64,000 nucleotides of DNA from Myxococcus virescens (GCF_900101905.1 NZ_FNAJ01000021.1:61975-125974), one strand, 5' to 3'; shown: positions 17,023 through 28,299, numbered from the stretch's first letter. The notes: generated by a model from the sequence alone, not told the origin. A program made the numbers and translations.

Positions 17023-19278
17023 TCAGATGCGCAGGCCCACCTGTACACCGGGCCACAGGAGCACGCCCCCCGCGTCCAGGTTCGACAGACGGCTCAGGTT
17101 CGATACGGGCTCGCCGTTGGAGTCATGCAACACGTTGAGCGTGGGCCCGCCGATGATGGCCAGGTTCCGCGCCACCTGGACCCCCGCCACCAGCCGGAGC
17201 TGGTGCAGGCGGCGGTCGCCTTCGAAGGACAGGTTCCAGCCGTAGAGGGTGTTCGTCACCGCGTCCACGTCCAGGAAGAAGCGCTCGGAGATGGGGATGT
17301 GCGCGCCGAGCCCCAGGCCCAGCGACCAGTGGCTGGGGCCACGCGCGCCCTCCATGGTGCCCATGCCCAACACGAGCGTCGTGTAGAGGTAGCGGCTGCC
17401 CACCTTGATGGCGGTGTTGGCGTAGTTGAAGTCATTACCGAAGGCCTCGACGTGGAACTGGCCGTTGCGCGCGATGCTCACCAGGCCCACCGGAACACCG
17501 GACTCCAGCTCCCGCGACACGTTCACGAGCCCCAGCTGGAGGCCGCTCATCCGCCCCGCCACGTTGACGATGCCCACCTGCGCGCCCTTCACGTCACCGC
17601 CCACATTGACGAGGGACAGCTGCGCGCCCCGGGCCTCCGCCGCCCAGTTCAGGCCCACGGCCACCTGGAGGCCCGTCACCCGGTCCCGCGCATGGTTGAA
17701 CGCCACCGCGCCCTGCACACCGTCGACGTTCCCCGCCGTCCAGTTGCCGCCCACGGCCAGCTGCGCCCCCACCAGCGACGTGCCGGACACGTTGGCGCCT
17801 ACCGCGAGCTGCCCGAGCGAGCCGCTGGACCGCGCCACATTGAGCCCGATCGCGGCCTGGATGCCCTCCGCCTTTCCGTGCGCCCAGTTGCCGCCCACGG
17901 CCAGTTGCGTGCCCGACATGTCGCCCCGCACCACGTTGGCGCCCAGGGCCAACTGCAACCCGTCCACCTTGTCCGTGGCCACGTTCGCGCCCAGGGCCAT
18001 CGCCACGCCGTCCAGCCGCGCCATGCGGGACACGCCCATGGACACGGAGAGATGGTTGTCCACCGGCTCGCCGGCGTTCATCAGGTCATTCGTCTGGAGG
18101 CCGGGGAACAAGCCCACGTTGAAGAAGCGCGAGCGGTGCCCGCTGCCCGCCGCTGCGACGTCCGCCACGCCGGCGCCGGCGCCCGACGAAAGACTCGCCG
18201 GCAGGGGCCCACCGCCGCGCATGGCCGTCAGCTCCCCCTGCACCGCGCGGAAGGCGGAGGCCGCCAGCACGGTCCGGCCGCCCTCCCCCAGCTCGAACTC
18301 CGCCTGCGAGGTCTGGTCCAGCACCTTGCGCATCACCGAGTAACGGCCCTTCTGCAGCCCCAGCTCGGTGGTGCGGCCCGCGTACTTCTTCAGCTCCACC
18401 ACCAGGCGTCCCTGGGAATCACGGACGTAGAGCCGCCCGTCCACCAGGTCCCCCAGGACGAGCACCGCGGCGGTGGAGCGCAGGTCCGTCATCACCAGGT
18501 CGCCCGTGCCCGCCAGCTCGATGTCATACGCGGGGTGCTGCGCCCCGGCCCGCGTCTCTTCCGTGCGGGCCAGCGTCTCGTGGAAGGCGAACTGGTAGGC
18601 CTCGTGCAGCGTCACCCGGCCGTCCCCTGAGACGTCCGCCGCGCCGCGCAGGCCGGACACCAGGTTGTGGGTGAAGAACGAGCCGCCGATGCGGTCGGAC
18701 TCCTGGGACACCTCATCCTCGGAAGACGACGTGAGGATGGCATGGCCTCGCACCGCGGAGGACGCATCCACCATGAAGGCCGGACGCCGCACTCCGCCCT
18801 TCTGGCGGGCCAACGTGCCGGACGCGCACGAGTCCAGGATGGCGATGCGCACGTCGGCGGGAAGCGACTCCAGCGCCTTGCGCAGCTCGCGGTAGCCGAA
18901 GCGGTCCTTCTGGAGGAGCAGCCCCTGCTCGTCGGAGTGGCCCGAATAGTAGACGAGCGCCTCGATGCGCGTGCCCGGCGTGGTCGCCGCCGCCAGCATC
19001 GCCTTGAAGCGGACCAGGGCGGCCTCCAGCGCCGCGCGGTCGCCCTCCATCAGCAGCAGCTTGTCCTTCGGCTGCACCCCTCCGAGTTCCTCCAGCACGT
19101 CGCCGAACGAGCGCGCATCGGTGACGGCGTACCGGAGCCGGGCACGGCCCTCGCCCCCGTCGTTGACGCCCACCAGCAGCGCGAAGCGGCGCACCGACGC
19201 CTGCGGCGCCGAGGCCGAGGGCGCCGCGGCGGCCAGGGCGGGCACGAGCAGGAGCGAAAACAGGAGGGACCGCGTCAT
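17023..19278 (-). CDS. Secreted caspase-like (C14) protein with C-terminal surface repeats
   Basis: 751 residues from the ATG at 19278; a GTG one codon earlier is equally possible. After a signal peptide (about 1-19) comes a caspase-fold domain (about 31-240). Its catalytic dyad is visible as H114 in YYSGHSDEQG and C151 in LDSCASG. An EF-hand/dockerin-like DVSGDGRVTLHEAY loop follows, then a beta-rich linker. From about 430 to 630 there are roughly a dozen short repeats of the type VxGxQLAVGxNxAxG, resembling the LA_2272-type surface repeat, and then a barrel-like end. It is probably an envelope-exposed peptidase-like protein. It is coupled to the preceding gene through TGATG. Confidence 0.85.
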   Translation of the reverse strand: MTRSLLFSLLLVPALAAAAPSASAPQASVRRFALLVGVNDGGEGRARLRYAVTDARSFGDVLEELGGVQPKDKLLLMEGDRAALEAALVRFKAMLAAATTPGTRIEALVYYSGHSDEQGLLLQKDRFGYRELRKALESLPADVRIAILDSCASGTLARQKGGVRRPAFMVDASSAVRGHAILTSSSEDEVSQESDRIGGSFFTHNLVSGLRGAADVSGDGRVTLHEAYQFAFHETLARTEETRAGAQHPAYDIELAGTGDLVMTDLRSTAAVLVLGDLVDGRLYVRDSQGRLVVELKKYAGRTTELGLQKGRYSVMRKVLDQTSQAEFELGEGGRTVLAASAFRAVQGELTAMRGGGPLPASLSSGAGAGVADVAAAGSGHRSRFFNVGLFPGLQTNDLMNAGEPVDNHLSVSMGVSRMARLDGVAMALGANVATDKVDGLQLALGANVVRGDMSGTQLAVGGNWAHGKAEGIQAAIGLNVARSSGSLGQLAVGANVSGTSLVGAQLAVGGNWTAGNVDGVQGAVAFNHARDRVTGLQVAVGLNWAAEARGAQLSLVNVGGDVKGAQVGIVNVAGRMSGLQLGLVNVSRELESGVPVGLVSIARNGQFHVEAFGNDFNYANTAIKVGSRYLYTTLVLGMGTMEGARGPSHWSLGLGLGAHIPISERFFLDVDAVTNTLYGWNLSFEGDRRLHQLRLVAGVQVARNLAIIGGPTLNVLHDSNGEPVSNLSRLSNLDAGGVLLWPGVQVGLRI

Positions 19279-20087
19279 CACCGCACCTTTTCCAACGTGA
19301 AGGACGTCTGGCCCAGGGTATCCGGAAGTGGCAGCGGCAGGGTGCGCGCGTCGGTGGGCCGCCGGGCAAGCGCGCGCGCCGCCTCCAGGACCGACGCCAC
19401 CTCCAGGGGGGCATCGGACGTCACGAAGAGGAAGCGCTCGAAGTCCGGCGCGTCATCGAGCTCGTAGGCATGGGTCAGCGGCACCGCCTCGCCGGGGCCC
19501 AGCTCCGTGCTTCCCGACAGCGTCGAGGGATGGTGCAGCGTCACGGCGCCGCGCCCATCCACCGACACCACGACACCATGGCGGCTTCCACCCGACACGT
19601 AGCTGAGTTGCAGGACGTCACCGCTGCGCGCCCGCGCCTGTTCACCGAGCAACTCCGGCTCGCCCGCGCCCTGCCGGTGGACCCGCAGGCGCGGCCCACC
19701 CTTGATGCGCACGGTGTCCAGCATCACGATGAGCGGCACCGGTGAATTGGACGGCTCCGGCTGCTCCTCCGGCGCGGACATGAAGAGCAGCGCCAGCGAG
19801 GCGGCCACGGGGACGCTGAGTGACAGCCCATGCCACCCTTGCGAGTTGCCGCGCCGCACCGTCTCCGTGCGGCCCTGGGACTCGCGCTCGCGCCGGGCCA
19901 CCTCGGCGGCGACTTCGGCGGGCGGATGACGCGCCAGCGTCTGGCGGGAGTCCGCTTCCAGCCGAGCCAGCCTCGCGGCGCCACCGGGCTCGCGCTCGAG
20001 CCGGGCTCGCGCGGCGGACAGCGCCTCTGGCGGCAGTTCGCGCAGGATGATTCGCTCCAGAAGCCAGTCAGGGGTGCCAGGGGCCAT
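19278..20087 (-). CDS. Single-pass membrane protein paired with the caspase-like protein
   Basis: 269 residues. The N-terminal 90 residues are helical and charged (LLERIILRELPPEALSAARARLE), much like a zinc-finger-less anti-sigma cytoplasmic domain. One membrane helix lies near 94-108 (SLSVPVAASLALLFM). The outer part is beta-rich with a DUF4384-like GDVLQLSYVSGG / FVTSDAPL pattern. The stop overlaps the caspase-like start, so the two are co-translated. A role as regulator or anchor of the caspase-like protein is inferred. No sigma factor gene adjoins. Confidence 0.6.
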   Translation of the reverse strand: MAPGTPDWLLERIILRELPPEALSAARARLEREPGGAARLARLEADSRQTLARHPPAEVAAEVARRERESQGRTETVRRGNSQGWHGLSLSVPVAASLALLFMSAPEEQPEPSNSPVPLIVMLDTVRIKGGPRLRVHRQGAGEPELLGEQARARSGDVLQLSYVSGGSRHGVVVSVDGRGAVTLHHPSTLSGSTELGPGEAVPLTHAYELDDAPDFERFLFVTSDAPLEVASVLEAARALARRPTDARTLPLPLPDTLGQTSFTLEKVR

Positions 20088-20199
20088 GCGCAGTGCGTCT
20101 CCAGCGCGGCGAAAAGCCCTCGGTCCCGTGTCCTGCCGCCTCCGGCCTCGCGCGTCTCCTGGAACACCAGCCCCTCAAGAATCTGTCACCCGCCTCCGC

Positions 20200-21513
20200 T
20201 CACAGGGTGAGGACCATCAACTCCTCATCGAGGAACGTCTCCCCCACCTTCAGCGCGTTGGGCTCCACGCCATAGGTCCGGAACCCCAGTGAGCGGTACA
20301 GGGCGTGCGCGGGCGCGTTCCCCACCGAGACTGCGAGCAGCAGGCACTTGAGGCCGCCCATCTTCCGCGCCTCGTCGATGAGCGAGGTCAGCAACCGCCG
20401 GCCCACGCCTCGCGAGCGGACCTCCGGCGCCACGTACATGCCCCACACCACCGCCTTGTGCGCCAGCCGGGCCCGGGACTCGCGCTTCAGCCCCAACGCG
20501 CCCACGAGCTGCCCACCGTCGAAGGCGCCCAGGACACACTGAGACGCCCCCACCAGCCAGCCACGCACGGTCTCCAAGGACAGCGCCGCCTCCTCCTCCA
20601 CCGAGGCCGCGAAGGACTCCGGGTTGTCCCGCAGCCCCCGCAGCCGCAGCGCCTTGAACGCCTCCGCGTCCTCCGCCACCAGCCTGCGGATGACGAGCTG
20701 CGTCGGTCCGGCGCCGTGGCCCTCCGCCTTCAGGAGCGCCGTGTACCCCGAGATGAAGTCCGGGTAGCGCGGCGCCCAGCCCAGCGATTTCAGGCGCGCG
20801 TTGGAGATGTCGCGGTCACCTCTCACCGTCTCGTTGAGCTGCTCCAGGGGAATGCGGGGCGGCATCGGCACGCCCAGGCGCTGGCTGAGCCAGGCCACTG
20901 GCTCCTCGGTGGGCGCGGAGCGGTCATCCGCGACGCAGTACAAGGCGCCGGGCTCGCCGCGCGTCAGCACCACGCGAATGGACTCCACCAGGTCATCGAC
21001 GTAGATGCGGGAGATGCGTCCGCCGCCGCCTTCCGGCAGCCGGAGCGACCCCGACAGCAGGCGCGTGTGAATGCCGCGCCCGGGCCCGTAGATGCCGGCG
21101 ATGCGCATCACCATGGCGCCCAGCGGCAGGTAACGCGACTCCGCCTCGATGCGCTCGCGCGACGACGGCGTGGACAGCTCCACCGGGGTTTCCTCGTCCA
21201 CGTGGCCCCGCGCACGGCCATAGACGCCGGTGGAGGACAAGTAGACGAGCCGCGCTGGAACCTGGTCGGCCAGCGCCGAGGCGATGCGCGTGTCCAACCC
21301 CGCGTCGGGCGGCACCGAGACGACGACGTGAGCCCCCGCCGTGCGCGTCAGCGCATCTTCCAGGTCGGTGACGCGGGCCCCGGCGCGCTCCAGCTCGGCG
21401 CGGCGCGCGGCGTCGCGCGTGGCCGCCAACACGTCGCGCCCTGCGCGGGCCTCCGCCACGGCGAGCCGCGTGAGCGTGTACCCAGACCCCAGGAGGACGA
21501 GAGGAGGCATCAT
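20200..21513 (-). CDS. Fusion of an NAD(P)-binding SDR/epimerase-like domain and a GNAT acetyltransferase
   Basis: 437 residues. The first part (about 1-280) is an atypical extended SDR of the YeeZ kind. It has a GSGYTLTRLA nucleotide-binding turn, VYLSSTGVYG and a catalytic-type region RIEAESRYL, with RIAGIYGPGRG. The second part (about 290-437) is a GNAT domain with VWGMYVAPEVRSRGVGRRLL and NAPAHALYRSLGFRTYG. No frame break separates them, so it is a true fusion. The usual YxxxK is not evident, so oxidoreductase activity is uncertain. Substrates unknown. Confidence 0.8.
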   Translation of the reverse strand: MMPPLVLLGSGYTLTRLAVAEARAGRDVLAATRDAARRAELERAGARVTDLEDALTRTAGAHVVVSVPPDAGLDTRIASALADQVPARLVYLSSTGVYGRARGHVDEETPVELSTPSSRERIEAESRYLPLGAMVMRIAGIYGPGRGIHTRLLSGSLRLPEGGGGRISRIYVDDLVESIRVVLTRGEPGALYCVADDRSAPTEEPVAWLSQRLGVPMPPRIPLEQLNETVRGDRDISNARLKSLGWAPRYPDFISGYTALLKAEGHGAGPTQLVIRRLVAEDAEAFKALRLRGLRDNPESFAASVEEEAALSLETVRGWLVGASQCVLGAFDGGQLVGALGLKRESRARLAHKAVVWGMYVAPEVRSRGVGRRLLTSLIDEARKMGGLKCLLLAVSVGNAPAHALYRSLGFRTYGVEPNALKVGETFLDEELMVLTL

Positions 21514-21566
21514 GTCCCCGCGATAGCGAGACCGCGGGGACAGTGCAAGCGACGGTTACGGCGCGC

Positions 21567-23228
<1,662 letters not shown>

Positions 23229-23272
23229 CCCCTCGCCTCCACTCGCCCGCTGCATCGAAGTCCTACCCACCC

Positions 23273-24313
23273 TCACACCGACAGCCGGGACGTGCTCCCG
23301 ACCATCCGGCGATACTCACGCGCGCGTCGCATGTCCTGCTGCGCCGCGCTCAACAGCTGCGTGGGCGTGCCCACCGAATCCGGGAAGCTCACCGTTCCCA
23401 GCTCCAGTGACGTGCGCACCACCTTCCCCTCCACCTGGAAGCGGGCCGTGTCGAAGCGCGCCGCCACGCGGGATACCACCTCCTGAACCGACTCCGCGGG
23501 CGTTCCCGGGAGCATCAGCGCGAATTGACAGTCACCCACCCGTGCCACCGCGTCCGCGTCGCGCACCGTCTGCCCCAACACCACCGCGCTGTACACCAGC
23601 AGACGCTCCGCCATGCCGCGTCCAAACTCCTTGCGAAAGGCCGACCAGCCCCCCACTTCCGCCGCCACCACGGAGAATCCACCGCCGTAGCGCTCCGCCC
23701 GCCGCGCTTCCAGGCTGATGAGCTCCAGCAGGAAGGGCCGGTTGTAGAGCCCCGTCACCGGGTCATGAAGCGCCTGGGCCGTGCCGGCCTCCTCCCCCGC
23801 GGCGGCCCGCAGCACCGCGTCCTTCAGCTTCAGTTGCGCGTGAAGCTTCGTCGCCAGCTCCGAGCCACTGCCCGAACGAGGCACCAGGTCCACGCACTGC
23901 CCCCGCTCCAGGCAGTACCGCCGGGCCTCGGCGTCCCGCTCATCCACCAGGTAGAGCAGCGGCACCGCGCCATGGCTGAGCTGCCGCAACCGGCGCGCGA
24001 CCTGGACGGCCGCGAAGTCAGGCGCCTGCGCGGCCAGCAGCACCGCGGCTGGTCGGATGACCTCGAAGAGTGGCACCGCCGCGTCGAAGCGCGTCACGGG
24101 CACCACCCGGAAGCCGGCCTCCGCCAGGAGCAGCCGGGTCTGTTCCAGGTCTGCCGCTCGTGGCTCGACGACGAGCACGGTGGGCGGCTGTCCGGCCTTG
24201 CCCACTCGCTTCCTTCGCACACCCACCGTTCCACCTTCCCGCGTGAACTTTTCTCCGCCGCTTTTCGAGGCCCACCCCGGATTTACAGCCTCGAACCCCA
24301 TCCTGACTTCCAC
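23273..24313 (-). CDS. Degenerate receiver plus degenerate GGDEF-domain protein
   Basis: 346 residues from a GTG; the first 40 residues are poorly supported and the start may be later. A receiver-like fold (about 45-160) lacks the acidic pocket and the phospho-acceptor Asp. A GGDEF-like fold (about 185-340) begins with the typical DPVTGLYNRPFLLELISLEARRAERY. Where GG(D/E)EF should be it reads RVGDCQFALML, so diguanylate cyclase activity is unlikely. It may bind GTP or a partner as a signalling scaffold. It lies immediately upstream of the NtrC-type regulator and is probably co-transcribed with it. Confidence 0.75.
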   Translation of the reverse strand: MEVRMGFEAVNPGWASKSGGEKFTREGGTVGVRRKRVGKAGQPPTVLVVEPRAADLEQTRLLLAEAGFRVVPVTRFDAAVPLFEVIRPAAVLLAAQAPDFAAVQVARRLRQLSHGAVPLLYLVDERDAEARRYCLERGQCVDLVPRSGSGSELATKLHAQLKLKDAVLRAAAGEEAGTAQALHDPVTGLYNRPFLLELISLEARRAERYGGGFSVVAAEVGGWSAFRKEFGRGMAERLLVYSAVVLGQTVRDADAVARVGDCQFALMLPGTPAESVQEVVSRVAARFDTARFQVEGKVVRTSLELGTVSFPDSVGTPTQLLSAAQQDMRRAREYRRMVGSTSRLSV

Positions 24314-24346
24314 ATCCCCTCGAATTTACTAGAGAAGGGAAGCGGG

Positions 24347-24625
24347 CTACCCATTCTGGGCAGCGGATTTAGCAATGGTTGTGCCACCTTTGACCTCATG
24401 CAGCCGCGCCTCGAACTCCGCGGCGTCCACGCGGTGCTTGAAGGCAGGCACCCCTTCGATGACGACCACGGGGATGTCGTAACGCCAGGCGGTGAAGGCC
24501 TCCGCATCCTCCAGGATGGAGATGATCCGCAGCTCGAAGGGGATGCGAGCGCGCACGGACTCCACGACGGCGGCCGCCTTGTCACAGAGGGAGCAATTGG
24601 GTTTCGAGTAGATATCGACGCGCAT
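24347..24625 (-). CDS. Glutaredoxin-like thioredoxin-fold protein (DUF836 type)
   Basis: 92 residues. It starts MRVDIYSKPNCSLCDKA with a CxxC redox motif at about 11-14, contains the cis-proline region DIPVVVIEGVPAFKHRVDAAEF, and ends soon after. This is the size and pattern of bacterial DUF836/glutaredoxin-like proteins. It is cytoplasmic. It is divergently transcribed from the DUF4388 gene with about 20 bases between the starts, so their control regions overlap. Confidence 0.85.
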   Translation of the reverse strand: MRVDIYSKPNCSLCDKAAAVVESVRARIPFELRIISILEDAEAFTAWRYDIPVVVIEGVPAFKHRVDAAEFEARLHEVKGGTTIAKSAAQNG

Positions 24626-24646
24626 GCGGGGCAGGATGAACGGTTA

Positions 24647-25801
24647 ATGCGTGGCTTGTCTGGCGACTTCTCGACGATGCCTCTCAAGGACCTCGTCGTC
24701 TATCTTGGGAACCGGCGAGCGACGGGGTCCCTGAAGGTGGAGCGTGGGGACGTGCGCAAGCAACTCGAACTGCGCGAAGGCCATGTGGTCAGCGCCAGTT
24801 CCAACCAGCCGCGCGAGTTCTTCGGTCAGTTCCTCATCAATATGGGGCACCTGACCGAGGACCAGCTGGAGAAGGCGTTTTCGACCCAGGCGCAGACGCG
24901 CATCTTCCTGGGGAAGATCCTGGTGATGACGGGGCTGGTGCCGGAAGCCACCGTTCGCGGCACGCTCAGCCACAAGTTCCGGGAGATGATTCTCGACGCC
25001 TTCCATTGGGAGGACGGCGACTTCCTCTTCGAGGCGGCGGACACGGCGCCAGAGGTCGCGGGACTGGAAGTCAGCGTGGACCTGCTGGACGTCCACCGCG
25101 AGGGCGAGTTCCGGGAGACGGCCTGGCAGGCCATCCACGCCGTCTTCCCCTCCGGCGCGGTCCGGCTCTCGGTGGACGAGCGCAAGCTGCCCGAGCGAAA
25201 GCCCGGGAGCATGGACGAGCGCATCGTCCAGCTCATCAAGGAAGGCCTCACCATCGACGGCATCGCGCTGGCGCTGCACGCCACGGACTTCTTCCTCTAC
25301 CAGCGGCTGTATGCGCTCTATCGCCTGGACGCGGTGAAGGTGTCCGACGAGCCGCCCGAGTCCGAGATGTCCGTGGTGGAGGAGGAGAACGGAGAGCGGG
25401 GCATCATCGGCTCGGAGACGTCGTCGGACGAGGTGCTCCAGGCCGCGCAGCTCTTCCTCGACGCGGGCAACGCGCGGGACGGCGAGGCGCTGGCGCGGCG
25501 AGCGCACGAGATGTCGCCCTCCCCTCGCACGGCGGAGTTCGTCAAGGCGGCCCAGGAGAAGCTCCTGGAGCACCTGCGCCGGGAGCTGGCCGACCCGCCC
25601 AGGGTCCCCACGCTTCAGGTCGCGCCCGGGCACCTGAAGACGCTCCAGCTCTCCGCGCCGGAGCGCTACCTGCTGTCACGCATCGATGGACGGCGCGACG
25701 TGGCCGCCATCGTCCACGTGTCGCCGCTGCAGGAGCTGGATGCGCTGAAGTACTTCGCCGGCTTCGTGGACGCGGCGCTGGTGAAGCTGGCGCCGCGCTG
25801 A
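24647..25801 (+). CDS. DUF4388 (PATAN-like) domain protein
   Basis: 384 residues from the ATG at 24647, since the long upstream open frame runs antisense to the GGDEF gene. The N-terminal 130 residues match the DUF4388 pattern: LSGDFSTMPLKDLVVYLGNRRATGSLKVERGD, then EGHVVSASSNQPREFFGQFLINMGHLTEDQL and FREMILDAFHWEDGDFLFE. A helical C-terminal half follows. Such domains are abundant in myxobacteria and are linked to signalling and motility complexes. No enzymatic motif is visible. Confidence 0.8.
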   Translation: MRGLSGDFSTMPLKDLVVYLGNRRATGSLKVERGDVRKQLELREGHVVSASSNQPREFFGQFLINMGHLTEDQLEKAFSTQAQTRIFLGKILVMTGLVPEATVRGTLSHKFREMILDAFHWEDGDFLFEAADTAPEVAGLEVSVDLLDVHREGEFRETAWQAIHAVFPSGAVRLSVDERKLPERKPGSMDERIVQLIKEGLTIDGIALALHATDFFLYQRLYALYRLDAVKVSDEPPESEMSVVEEENGERGIIGSETSSDEVLQAAQLFLDAGNARDGEALARRAHEMSPSPRTAEFVKAAQEKLLEHLRRELADPPRVPTLQVAPGHLKTLQLSAPERYLLSRIDGRRDVAAIVHVSPLQELDALKYFAGFVDAALVKLAPR

Positions 25802-25809
25802 CGGCAGCG

Positions 25810-27261
25810 TCAGTGCTTGCCAGCGGCGGAGGCCGGGGCCGTCATCTCCACCGGCGCGGGCATCCGCTCCAAGCCCAGGCGGAGCGCCTCGCGGCCCAGC
25901 CAGGTGCCCCGGATGCGCCACTTCGGGTCATTGACGATGATGGCGGCCACGGCGACACGCGGGTTGTCCTTGGGCGCGAAGCCCACGAACCACGAGTAGT
26001 CGCGGAAGGGCTCGCGATCCGCCAGTGAGCCCGTCTTGCCCACGGCGTCATCCACGCGGAAGCCACGCTCGCGGAACACGGCGCGCGCGGTGCCGCTGGT
26101 GACAGTCTCTTCCAGCATCGCCGTGAGGTCCTTCGCGACCTCCGGCGTGAGGACGGGCTCGCCTTCCACCGGGAGCAGCGGCGCCGGGCCCTCGGGCTCG
26201 AAGAGGATGGGGTCCACCCAGCGGCCCTCGTTGGCGGCCACCGCGGCGACGAGCGCGCCGTGCAGCGGGGACAGGTACACGTCCCCGAAACCCGCGCCCG
26301 TGTTGGCCAGGCTGAACGTCTCCTCGGGGATGGCGGCGAGCGACACATCCGTCGGCACGGGGAACTCAATCTCACGGTTGAAACGGAAGCGGGCCGCCAT
26401 GCGGCGCAGCGAGTCCACCGTGAGGTGCTTGTTCGTCAGCTTGGCGAAGATGACGTTGGCGCTCTTGCCCATGGCCAGCGCCAGCGAATAGCAGGAGCTG
26501 TCCCGCTCGCTGTCCTGCAGGTGCTTCTCGGAGATGCGCCGCTTGCCGCCGTGGAAGCACTCTTCGGTATCCGGCGTGACGCCGGCCTCCAGCAGCGCGC
26601 CGCCGGTGATGACCTTGAAGATGCTGGCCGCGGGGAACACCGCGCGAACCGGCAGCCCTCGCAGCTCCGGCCTCGCCGCCGAATGCTCCGCCAACGCCAG
26701 CACCCGTCCGGTGGACGGCTCCAGCACCACGGCCGCGCCGTAGGGCGTCTCGTAGTTGCGGAGGATCTGCGTCAGCGACGCTTGCAGCACCGGGTCGATG
26801 GTGAGCTGCTTCTTCTTGCCGCCCTTCTCCTTCACCACCAGCTTCCCGCCCTCCAGCGTCGCGCGCCCCATGAGGTCCGCGGACTTGGGAAGCGGCTTCA
26901 CCGTGGCGATGGGCGGCGCCTTCTCGCGCGAGGGCACGGGCACGGGGGGCACCATCCCCGGCTCCGCGGCGAGCGCCGCCAGTCCGCCGTCCGGCGACTC
27001 GCCCCCGAGCACCGCTGCGGCGGAGACGGCGGCGGATCCGGAAGTCCCCGCATCAGGCTGGGCGCCCTGGGACGCCGTGGCGGCCCCGGACGTCCCCGCG
27101 TCCGCCTGGGCGGCCTGCGACGCCGTGCCAGGGGCGGCGACCACCACCCCACCGTCTTCGGAGACACCGGCGGACGCGGGCTGCTCCGGCTCGGTCGCTC
27201 CAATGACGAGGACCAGGGGGAGCAGCGCGGCGGCGGACAGGAGACGGCGGTGGAAGCGCAT
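25810..27261 (-). CDS. Secreted penicillin-binding transpeptidase-domain protein
   Basis: 483 residues. A signal peptide (about 1-22) is followed by a low-complexity Ala/Gly/Asp linker with repeated QADAGTSG units (about 30-100). The transpeptidase domain then has all three active-site motifs: SIFK with S213 and K216, SAN at about 267-269, and KTG in GKTGSLAD near 410. No N-terminal transglycosylase or full dimerisation domain is present. It is therefore a stand-alone D,D-transpeptidase, PbpA- or class-D-like. It would act on peptidoglycan in the periplasm. Its stop lies 8 bases from the DUF4388 stop on the opposite strand. Confidence 0.88.
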   Translation of the reverse strand: MRFHRRLLSAAALLPLVLVIGATEPEQPASAGVSEDGGVVVAAPGTASQAAQADAGTSGAATASQGAQPDAGTSGSAAVSAAAVLGGESPDGGLAALAAEPGMVPPVPVPSREKAPPIATVKPLPKSADLMGRATLEGGKLVVKEKGGKKKQLTIDPVLQASLTQILRNYETPYGAAVVLEPSTGRVLALAEHSAARPELRGLPVRAVFPAASIFKVITGGALLEAGVTPDTEECFHGGKRRISEKHLQDSERDSSCYSLALAMGKSANVIFAKLTNKHLTVDSLRRMAARFRFNREIEFPVPTDVSLAAIPEETFSLANTGAGFGDVYLSPLHGALVAAVAANEGRWVDPILFEPEGPAPLLPVEGEPVLTPEVAKDLTAMLEETVTSGTARAVFRERGFRVDDAVGKTGSLADREPFRDYSWFVGFAPKDNPRVAVAAIIVNDPKWRIRGTWLGREALRLGLERMPAPVEMTAPASAAGKH

Positions 27262-27420
27262 TGCTACGAGGGGCTCCGGGGGGTGAGCGACGGCTGGATC
27301 CTACCGGCTGGGGGCGCGCTGTCCACGGATGCCTCCCTGGTCGCTTCCGTCCCTCGGTGAAATCAGAAACTTGGCGGAGGGGTGTGCAACTCCGCTAGGT
27401 TCGCCCACACTTTGGACGGA

Positions 27421-28299
27421 TTGAAAGAAACGGTGGTCATCTGGAGCGCCGAGCTCCGCCGGGCCGTGCGCAGTGGCCGGACGGTGGTGCTGCTCGGCCT
27501 CTACAGCATGTTCTCCGCGTTGGTGCTGCTGGTGGTCGGCTGGCTCGCGGGCGAAGTCCGCAGCGCCGTCGCCAAGCAGTTGGAAGGCGCGGGCGCGGAT
27601 GCGAGCGCCTCCGTGCAGCTCAACGAGGAGATGCGCAAGGGCGTGCTGGGATTCCTCACCAGCAACGACTCCGCGATGATCGAGGCCCTGGCGCAGGTGC
27701 CGCTGGAGGTGTTGATCGTCTTCAAGATCACCCTCTTCTTCCTGCCCGCGTACATCGCGCTGATGGGCTTCGATCAGATCAGCGGTGAAGTGGGCCCACG
27801 CTCCATGCGCTACCTCACGGTGCGCGCGCGACGCTCGTCGGTGCTGCTGGGCAAGTTCCTGACGCAGGCGACGCTGCTGCTCGGCCTGGTGCTCATCATC
27901 GACCTGGCCATCTTCATCTACGCCCGCGTGGCCAACCCGGACTTCAGCTTCCCCGCCGTGGCGCTCAACCTGCTGAAGTTCTGGCTGGCGGCCATCGTCT
28001 TCTCGCTGGCCTACGTGGCCCTCACGACGCTGTGCTCCAGCCTGTTCCGCTCGCCAGCGGTGAGCCTGGTCTTCAACTTCATCCTGCTGTTCGTCTTCTG
28101 GCTGATGGACACCATCGGCCGGGCCTCGGGTGACACGGGCAACCTGCGCTTCCTGCGCTACCTGTCCCCGTCGTACTACGCCGGCGACCTGCTGCATCCG
28201 GGCCTGGCGCAGTTCGGCGCGAGCGGAGCCGCCTACGCGGTCTTCGCGTTCGTCTTCCTGATGGCGGCCTACGGCATCCTGCGCGCGAGGGACCTGTGA
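27421..28299 (+). CDS. ABC-2 type transporter permease
   Basis: 292 residues from a TTG at 27421; a GTG at 27382 is an in-frame alternative directly behind GGCGGAGG. Six membrane helices are visible, with a periplasmic loop between the first two (about 45-95). The segment GEVGPRSMRYLTVRARRSSVLLGKFL is typical of ABC-2 permeases. The TGA overlaps the GTG of the ATPase gene by 4 bases, so the two make one exporter. The substrate is unknown; such pairs often move lipids, glycans or small toxic molecules. Confidence 0.88.
   Translation: MKETVVIWSAELRRAVRSGRTVVLLGLYSMFSALVLLVVGWLAGEVRSAVAKQLEGAGADASASVQLNEEMRKGVLGFLTSNDSAMIEALAQVPLEVLIVFKITLFFLPAYIALMGFDQISGEVGPRSMRYLTVRARRSSVLLGKFLTQATLLLGLVLIIDLAIFIYARVANPDFSFPAVALNLLKFWLAAIVFSLAYVALTTLCSSLFRSPAVSLVFNFILLFVFWLMDTIGRASGDTGNLRFLRYLSPSYYAGDLLHPGLAQFGASGAAYAVFAFVFLMAAYGILRARDL

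Noticed and set aside
23525..24646. N-terminal extension of the DUF4388 protein to 758 residues
   Set aside because: The extension runs antisense through the GGDEF-like and glutaredoxin-like genes; the recognised domain starts at 24647.
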